Shown: positions 59,073 through 64,000 of the stretch, piece by piece
Numbering within the stretch: position 1 is the stretch's first letter
Layout: every line of letters starts with the position of its first letter
From: a bacterium HR15
GTDB taxonomy: Bacteria; Armatimonadota; Fimbriimonadia; Fimbriimonadales; GBS-DC
DNA: 64,000 nt
Assembly: GCA_002898555.1 (NCBI GenBank)
Contig: BEHR01000005.1
Location: 48,081-112,080 of the forward strand
Direction of reading: 5' to 3'
Notes under the pieces: model-generated
The model's input: only the letters and a program-made list of their open reading frames with translations
Database searches by the model: none
What the model was told of the DNA's origin: nothing
Program-made: the position numbers and the translations under genes

Positions 59073-60143
59073 TCAGGACGCTTGCTGCTGAATCACCTGC
59101 TGAAGCGCCTGTTCAAAGGTATCCAGGTTCTCCGCCTTGACAGCAAGGGCGCTCAGTGATTCCAGCTGCTCCAGCGAATGAACCTTTTGCAACCCTTGCT
59201 GAACACGCTTCGGCACACGACCAAAGCGGGTGCGCAAAATGGTCAGCACGGTCCGCCGAATTCCTTGCTGCAGTCCTTGCTGCAGTCCTTGCTGCAGTCC
59301 TTGCTGCAGTCCTTGCTGCAGTCCTTGCTGCAGTCCTTGCTGCAGTCCTTTTTCGAGACCTTCTTCCAGTCCTTGACGCGCCCCGCGCTCCAACGCAAAA
59401 CGCTCCAGATTGGTCAACCTGGTCAGCTGCCGCTCCCGTGCTACCTCACGCACGATCTCCTCGACCTGTTCCTCCAACTCTTTGGGTAACGCCATCAGAT
59501 AATCCACCACCCGATAGAGATTTTCCACCTCATTGGGATTATACCCTCGACGCGCTAATTGATGAATCAGGCGCACCTTTTCCTCAAATATCAACTGCGG
59601 ATTGCCGCGCGCCTTCAACGCCCGCAAGTGTGCCAGCACAACCAGAGCAAATGGATTTGGATGCGCCTCCAGTGCTGATTCCTCGAAATCCAGAAGCTTC
59701 ACCGTGCGAAAGCGGAAGGATAACTCACAGCCTGCTATGGCGCGTTCGAAAGCCTCTGGACGCCAGTTCGGATCATCGTCTGCCAGGATTGCCAGGCTGA
59801 CAATCTCTGCTTGCCCCAGTGTATCAAACAGGCGGTAGAAGTAGACGAACATGCGCACGGGAAACTGCGGATCTGGATGCGCCTGAATTTCGATGTGCAA
59901 AAACACGAAACGCTCCTTCCCATCCAGAAAGAGGACACGTGCCAGCACATCAACGAAGCGTTTATGGGTGCGGGATTCAGGGCGGATTTTGCGCAGTTCG
60001 GTGTTGAGAAAGACAGGGTTGTGTCTCCAGTCGATGAGAGCGTGCAAGTCTGGAAAGAGCAGTGCAAGGCATGGCTCTAAAAACGCCTCAACAGCGAATT
60101 TCCATGCGCTATCAAAGTCGATTCTGGCTCTTTGTCTACGCAT
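59073..60143 (-). CDS. Rpn-family putative transposase/nuclease
   Basis: A 356-residue protein of the recombination-promoting nuclease group, a PD-(D/E)XK superfamily: DFDSAWKFAVEAFLEPCLAL at the start, then FVDVLARVLFLDGKERFVFL and HIEIQAHPDPQFPVRMFVYF, with the D...E-x-Q core. The middle is helical. Near the C-terminus lies a QQGL repeat encoded by a 12-bp tandem array. Family members cut DNA and are often multicopy. Translation may begin at 60143 or at upstream ATGs (60173, 60203). Confidence 0.82.
   Translation of the reverse strand: MRRQRARIDFDSAWKFAVEAFLEPCLALLFPDLHALIDWRHNPVFLNTELRKIRPESRTHKRFVDVLARVLFLDGKERFVFLHIEIQAHPDPQFPVRMFVYFYRLFDTLGQAEIVSLAILADDDPNWRPEAFERAIAGCELSFRFRTVKLLDFEESALEAHPNPFALVVLAHLRALKARGNPQLIFEEKVRLIHQLARRGYNPNEVENLYRVVDYLMALPKELEEQVEEIVREVARERQLTRLTNLERFALERGARQGLEEGLEKGLQQGLQQGLQQGLQQGLQQGLQQGLQQGIRRTVLTILRTRFGRVPKRVQQGLQKVHSLEQLESLSALAVKAENLDTFEQALQQVIQQQAS
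59268..59351 (-). repeat. 12-bp tandem repeat encoding QQGL
   Basis: Six perfect CTGCAGTCCTTG units and one variant (CTGCAGTCCTTT) in a row. Being a multiple of three they keep the frame and encode repeated QQG-L on the minus strand. This is typical of Rpn-type genes and prone to length change by slippage. Confidence 0.9.
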
Positions 60144-60245
60144 AAATATAAAGTTCCACCCTTGTTGGAGCATTCCTGCCGAAATACGCGTTGATGTTGG
60201 CACGCCGCTTCAAAGGGTATAATCTTTGTTAGTGAGGTGAGAGCG

Positions 60246-61166
60246 ATGGTGACGACGACCCCAGTAAAGCGTTTATCGCTGAGTGAGATGGCGCATTTAA
60301 GCACAGGCAAGCGCACGCGCCTTTACCGTATGCTGTACCAGTATGGACCCGCGAACGGCACGCTGATGGTGTTGCCCTACGATCAAGGTCTGGAACATGG
60401 GCCGCGTGACTTTTTCCCGTATCCTCCCTCCGGCGATCCCGAATATATCTGCCAGCTGGCGATTGAGGGCGGCTTCTCGGCAGTCGCGTTCCAGTATGGC
60501 ATCGCCGAGAAGTATATCGCGAAGTTCGCGGGCAGAATCCCGCTGATTCTGAAACTGAACGGCAAAACGGAGATTCCACCCGACACGCATGCGTTTTCCC
60601 CGTTGAACTCGCGCGTGGAAGATGCGGTGCGATTAGGCGCAGATGCGGTGGGCTATACGCTCTATGTCGGCTCGCCTCGCCAAGACGACGATTTTCGCCA
60701 GTTCATGGAGGTGCGCGAAGCCGCCGAGCGATACGGTATGCCGCTGATTGTTTGGTCTTATCCGCGTGGCGAAGCGGTGGAAGCCAAAGGTGGACGCGAC
60801 AGCCTCTGGGCGGTGGATTATGCGGCGCGCGTCGCTGCTGAACTGGGTGCTGATGTGGTTAAAATTAACTTCCCCAAACTCGCGCCGCCTGAAAAGCGCG
60901 CCCTGCACCCCAAGCCCTATAATGAACTGGAAGAGAGCGATGAGGAGCGTATCCGCCGCGTGATTGCCTCTGCCCCTAACACTTTCGTGATTATCTCAGG
61001 CGGCGAGAAAGGCAACGATGAGGATGTGCTCAACAAGGTACGCCTGTCGATGGAGGCAGGCGCAACAGGGCTAATCTTTGGGCGCAACATCTGGCAGCGA
61101 CCCTACGACGAGGCAATGCGCATCATTGCCCAGATTCGGGAGATTCTGTTGCAATACCCGCGCTGA
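60246..61166 (+). CDS. class I fructose-bisphosphate aldolase (DhnA type)
   Basis: A 306-residue enzyme that interconverts fructose-1,6-bisphosphate with glyceraldehyde-3-phosphate and dihydroxyacetone phosphate. It has [19 protein letters not shown] at the start, then [10 protein letters not shown] with the Schiff-base Lys near residue 208, and [31 protein letters not shown] in the C-terminal phosphate-binding region, all typical of archaeal-type/DhnA aldolases. The ATG at 60246 follows GAGGTGAGAGCG. The stop overlaps the queC start. Confidence 0.92.
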   Translation: MVTTTPVKRLSLSEMAHLSTGKRTRLYRMLYQYGPANGTLMVLPYDQGLEHGPRDFFPYPPSGDPEYICQLAIEGGFSAVAFQYGIAEKYIAKFAGRIPLILKLNGKTEIPPDTHAFSPLNSRVEDAVRLGADAVGYTLYVGSPRQDDDFRQFMEVREAAERYGMPLIVWSYPRGEAVEAKGGRDSLWAVDYAARVAAELGADVVKINFPKLAPPEKRALHPKPYNELEESDEERIRRVIASAPNTFVIISGGEKGNDEDVLNKVRLSMEAGATGLIFGRNIWQRPYDEAMRIIAQIREILLQYPR

Positions 61167-61855
61167 TGATGGAAAAGATCGCACCCTCTGCGGTGGTGCT
61201 GCTCTCTGGTGGACAGGACAGCACCACCTGCCTCTATTGGGCAAAAAAGCGGTTCGACCGCCTCTATGCGCTTACTTTCGATTATGGGCAGCGACACCGC
61301 ATTGAACTGGACGCTGCCCACACCATTGCACGCATGGCAGGCGTCGCGGAACATCGTATCCTCCGCATGAGCGAGCTGGAGGAGCTGGGAGGCTCCGCCC
61401 TGCTTTCCGATGCGCCTATTCAAGAGACGAGCGGACGCGGCAACCTGCCTAATACATTCGTCCCCGGGCGCAACTTGCTCTTTCTGACGCTGGCGGCCGC
61501 ATGGGCGTATCAGTTAGAGTGCCACGATCTGGTCGGTGGGATGTGTCAAACGGACTATTCGGGCTACCCCGATTGCCGACGTGCCACTATCGACGCGCTG
61601 GAGGAGGCGATCCGATTGGGCATGGAGTGGGAGATTCGCATTCACACTCCCCTGATGTTCCTCACCAAAGCGCAGAGCGTGAAGCTGGCGGCAGAGGTGG
61701 GCGCGATGGATGCACTGGCGTACTCCCACACCTGCTATGAAGGGCGATTCCCCCCTTGTGGAATATGCCCTGCTTGCCGATTGCGTGCAAAGGGCTTTGA
61801 GGAGGCAGGCGTGGAAGACCCACTACTCATTCGCGCCCGCGAGATGGCTATATAG
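61166..61855 (+). CDS. queC: 7-cyano-7-deazaguanine synthase
   Basis: A 229-residue ATP-dependent enzyme converting 7-carboxy-7-deazaguanine to preQ0 in queuosine synthesis. It has the PP-loop VLLSGGQDSTTCLYWA at residues ~10-25, the FVPGRNLLFLTLAAAWA substrate helix, DYSGYPDCR, and a C-terminal zinc site CYEGRFPPCGICPACRLR. The length is normal. It starts inside the aldolase stop codon, so it is translationally coupled; queD, queE and queF are not nearby. Confidence 0.95.
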   Translation: MMEKIAPSAVVLLSGGQDSTTCLYWAKKRFDRLYALTFDYGQRHRIELDAAHTIARMAGVAEHRILRMSELEELGGSALLSDAPIQETSGRGNLPNTFVPGRNLLFLTLAAAWAYQLECHDLVGGMCQTDYSGYPDCRRATIDALEEAIRLGMEWEIRIHTPLMFLTKAQSVKLAAEVGAMDALAYSHTCYEGRFPPCGICPACRLRAKGFEEAGVEDPLLIRAREMAI

Positions 61856-62173
61856 GGCAGACCTGCGTATCTGTCCTTGCTGTCCCGTGCCCGCGAGATG
61901 TTTTCGCTCTTTGCTCGGCACTTGTCATGCCAAGCAAACGAGACCCCCTCCTCAAGGCATGCCCCCACACGCGCTCAATAACCTATCGACGAAACCAGCG
62001 CGGATCGGGACATTTCTCCCCCTCCCGAGGCCAGATAATCTTTCGGGTCCGCATCAATGGTTGATTTTTGTCAAGTTGCTGCCGAGCGGTTTCCTCGGTT
62101 ATATTCGTCGGGTTCTGCTTGCATCCTGCCTCTTCGGTGCCCGTGAGGGCAGGTGCAGGGGCTATGCGGTCAA
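61856..62173. other. intergenic region without a clear gene
   Basis: About 320 bp downstream of queC and of the convergent gene at 62174. Open frames here are short, overlap neighbours and lack ribosome-binding sites or family motifs. One minus-strand frame (61983-62276) reads LMRTRKIIWPREGEKCPDPR near its end; I do not recognise it. No terminator or repeat is clear. Confidence 0.4.
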
Positions 62174-62551
62174 TCAGCACCCTGTTGCCATCAGTTGACG
62201 GTCGGCCTGTTCCATCTGGCGAATAATCGAGGCGGGATCTATTTGCCTGCTGGAATAGTAGTTTAAATGGAAACACTCATAAACAGTAGCGTTTTTGTCG
62301 CGGCATCCCTTGCATTTGTATTGCGTAGGGGGAGGTTCACATGGATCAGGTATCACTAAAGTATAGAAGGTTCTCGGAGCGTACAGAAGCATGTCGACCA
62401 TCTCTGGAGTTATCTCAACCTCACAAGCATCCTCGGTTAATTCAAGAATAGGTGGATCATACCCCTCATCCTGAGCGTTCAAAGAAGCGGAAACACAGAG
62501 CAGCGCTCCAAGTAACATCAGCAGCCTTGTTGATAGGATTCTTCTCATCAT
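62174..62551 (-). CDS. small secreted Cys-containing protein, function unknown
   Basis: A 125-residue protein with a signal peptide (STRLLMLLGALLCVSASLNA). The mature part contains acidic ITPEMVDMLLYAPRTFYTLV and a Cys cluster, YKCKGCRDKNATVYECFHLN, which could form disulfides or bind metal, and it ends LMATGC. It lies downstream of a pseudopilin gene on the same strand with ~105 bp between them and may belong to its cluster. No family recognised. Confidence 0.55.
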   Translation of the reverse strand: MMRRILSTRLLMLLGALLCVSASLNAQDEGYDPPILELTEDACEVEITPEMVDMLLYAPRTFYTLVIPDPCEPPPTQYKCKGCRDKNATVYECFHLNYYSSRQIDPASIIRQMEQADRQLMATGC

Positions 62552-62656
62552 CCTTCCTCCTCCATCTCTGTATTTTCTCGGAGGCGTTTGGCTCAGCTTA
62601 CCCCCGCCATTCGGTTTCTTTCCGTCGAATGGTTCGACGGAAAATCTCCATATTTT

Positions 62657-63265
62657 TCAGTAGCGAATTACTCCATTTCTCAAATCACATCTTTTCTTGT
62701 CAACACGCCCATCCAAACGGAGTAAAATGCATAAATCCAAAAAAGTATCACGCGAATCGTGATTGCAATCATACATAATGGGATAGTCCCATTCTTGTTG
62801 CTTCAACACCCACAAAAAATCATCCCATGTGTTAACTCCCTGTCCAAAGGGAGGCAGTAGTAGAACATCTGGGGAATGATATGCATAGTGCACACGGGTA
62901 AGCTCACGAAGTCTCTGAGGCGCGTTCGAGCATTTAAAAATATCTTCATCCGATATATAACCCGCCTGAAAGAGCCAGAATGGATCATGGGGAAAACCCC
63001 ACCGAGATACTAACTGGTGGCGCTCCCGTTCATTGCGAACGCCATGATAACTTCTGATCTCTGTTTCCCAATCAGCTTGCTTATAGTCTTCGATATAGAG
63101 TTTTAGTGCCATCCCTATTTGGCGCAAATTGGAGATACAACGCGCTTGGCGCGATTGATCTATGGCATAAATTGCCACTGCATAGATAATCGCCGCCAAA
63201 AGGGCAATAATAGCGATTACGATGAGTAACTCCAACAATGTCCAACCTTGCCGTGCTCGCATCAT
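62657..63265 (-). CDS. pseudopilin-like protein with prepilin cleavage signal
   Basis: A 202-residue protein starting MMRARQGWTLLELLIVIAIIALLA, here split by the cleavage signal: RQG followed by WTLLE, with cleavage after Gly7 and Glu at +5. The hydrophobic N-helix drives assembly of a type IV pilus-like or type II secretion pseudopilus. The C-terminal domain (CISNLRQIGMALKLYIEDYK) resembles the DUF1559-related pseudopilins but lacks the FVDGH motif seen in the protein at 5637. The ATG overlaps the stop of the upstream thioredoxin-fold gene. Confidence 0.85.
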   Translation of the reverse strand: MMRARQGWTLLELLIVIAIIALLAAIIYAVAIYAIDQSRQARCISNLRQIGMALKLYIEDYKQADWETEIRSYHGVRNERERHQLVSRWGFPHDPFWLFQAGYISDEDIFKCSNAPQRLRELTRVHYAYHSPDVLLLPPFGQGVNTWDDFLWVLKQQEWDYPIMYDCNHDSRDTFLDLCILLRLDGRVDKKRCDLRNGVIRY

Positions 63266-63891
63266 CGTACCTCCTTGGACAGCTGATCCACCGCCTCCAC
63301 CAAGGCTTTCCGTGAGCTTGTCCGATAGTGCTGCACATATAGCAGGCGTCCCTACCTATCCAGCAGGTACAGGCGTGGATAATAAAAAGCATTTAGGCGC
63401 GAAGCATAGTGCTTGTCAGAATCGGACACATACACCAATTGCTCACCAGCGTATTGCCCCACTGCTTGCTGAACCACCGGTTTCGGTGAGGCGAAAACAA
63501 GTATGATTTGCAATTGTTTGTGTGCCTTCTGGACGATCCTATACAGTTCCACTGATTTCAGCGCGCATGGTGACGCAGGACCAACAAAAACAACTATTTT
63601 ATAGTTGTTTGGTTGGAAAGAGCCTTTTACAACTTGGGATGGTTCTGGCAATGGGAGTAAGTCGCCTTGCTTGGGGTCTTTTCGCGCAAGCAATGGGAAG
63701 GTCATAGCGGCGCGCAAAAGAGCCAGTTCCCTTCGCACAGGGGCTACTATGTCCCAGCCGATGGTGACGCGAAACAAAGGTACCGCTATAGTCAGCAACA
63801 GACTAAGAAGAAGCAACAATCCAATCTGTCGTCGGTGCTGTTGCCACCACCCAAGATTTCCAGCAGGTCGTACTCTGCTTCCACGCACCAT
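63262..63891 (-). pseudogene. thioredoxin-fold membrane protein interrupted by an in-frame amber codon
   Basis: From ATG 63891 (AGGAGGA seven bases upstream) the frame encodes a membrane anchor (IGLLLLLSLLLTIAVPLF), then KIVVFVGPASPCALKSVELY and NAFYYPRLYLLDR, followed by TAG at 63354-63352. The same frame continues as GRLLYVQHYRTSSRKALVEA then VDQLSKEVR and a TGA overlapping the pseudopilin ATG. That continuation fits the end of a thioredoxin fold, so a sense codon (CAG to TAG is one change) has probably become stop. A longer start at 63954 is possible. Confidence 0.7.
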
Positions 63892-64000
63892 CTGCCCATC
63901 CTCCTCCATCGTTTTGGTCTGTTGGCAGGCGGGTGTTGCGCTGATGGTTGCCATTTCCGCCTGCTACATTTGTACCTTATTACACCCAATCGATGACAGC

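Noticed and set aside
59268..59351. Possible CRISPR array
   Set aside because: The 12-bp units abut with no spacers and are in frame within the Rpn-type gene; no cas gene or array is seen anywhere in the window.

Overview
The window looks like chromosomal DNA of a diderm, moderately GC-rich bacterium, most plausibly a member of the Armatimonadota. This is an inference from gene content: pseudopilin-like proteins with an N-terminal methylation motif (one of the DUF1559 type), three PEP-CTERM proteins, two SLH-domain/coiled-coil/beta-barrel outer-membrane proteins, a large SprA-like surface protein and several unusual glycoside hydrolases. No ribosomal RNA gene is present to fix the taxonomy.

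Layout. 1-6.9 kb: a two-domain glycosyltransferase running off the left edge, its MerR-type neighbour, a DNA-methyltransferase scrap, a SAM methyltransferase, a sugar-binding lipoprotein and a pseudopilin. 7-10.9 kb: a CBS-GGDEF signalling protein, thiol peroxidase and a GH84 glucosaminidase. 10.86-11.18 kb: a dense DnaA-box array, very probably oriC, followed by recF, a DciA-like gene (DUF721) and comEC; dnaA and dnaN are not adjacent. 14.5-25 kb: PEP-CTERM protein, GntR/LacI-type regulator, primary sigma factor, then rex, nadB and a PII-like gene in a tight redox/NAD/nitrogen cluster, a rhodanese, and conserved proteins of unknown role. 25-39.4 kb: GH78 rhamnosidase, coaD, a free-standing ~300-nt RNA candidate, pstB with a PHO-box-like repeat, an anti-sigma-like protein, the 1171-residue repeat-containing surface protein, an arabinofuranosidase-like enzyme and a secreted cupredoxin/propeller/dockerin protein. 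39.3-43.3 kb: an accessory island made of a truncated ferritin-like gene, an Rhs tail, toxin-antitoxin pairs (HicAB-like, MazF-like) and broken VapBC pieces, bracketed by a 66-bp Rhs-derived direct repeat. 43.4-64 kb: thioredoxin-fold proteins, a GHL10-type hydrolase, serS, tRNA-Pro, two tandem SLH porins, a palindromic mobile-like element between divergent promoters, a CDF transporter, a peroxiredoxin fusion, an exonuclease, an Rpn-type protein, aldolase, queC, and a pseudopilin cluster in which a thioredoxin-fold gene carries an in-frame amber codon.

Themes. Polysaccharide scavenging (GH78, GH84, arabinofuranosidase-like, GHL10, sugar-binding protein, GntR/LacI regulator) and peroxide/thiol defence (Tpx, Prx fusion, thioredoxin-fold proteins, rhodanese, Rex) are the main physiological signals. 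The most unusual features are a repeat element whose ends carry outward -35 hexamers, heptanucleotide repeats that have entered coding sequences, the approximately 75-residue repeat protein, the unidentified RNA, and the toxin-antitoxin/Rhs debris field.
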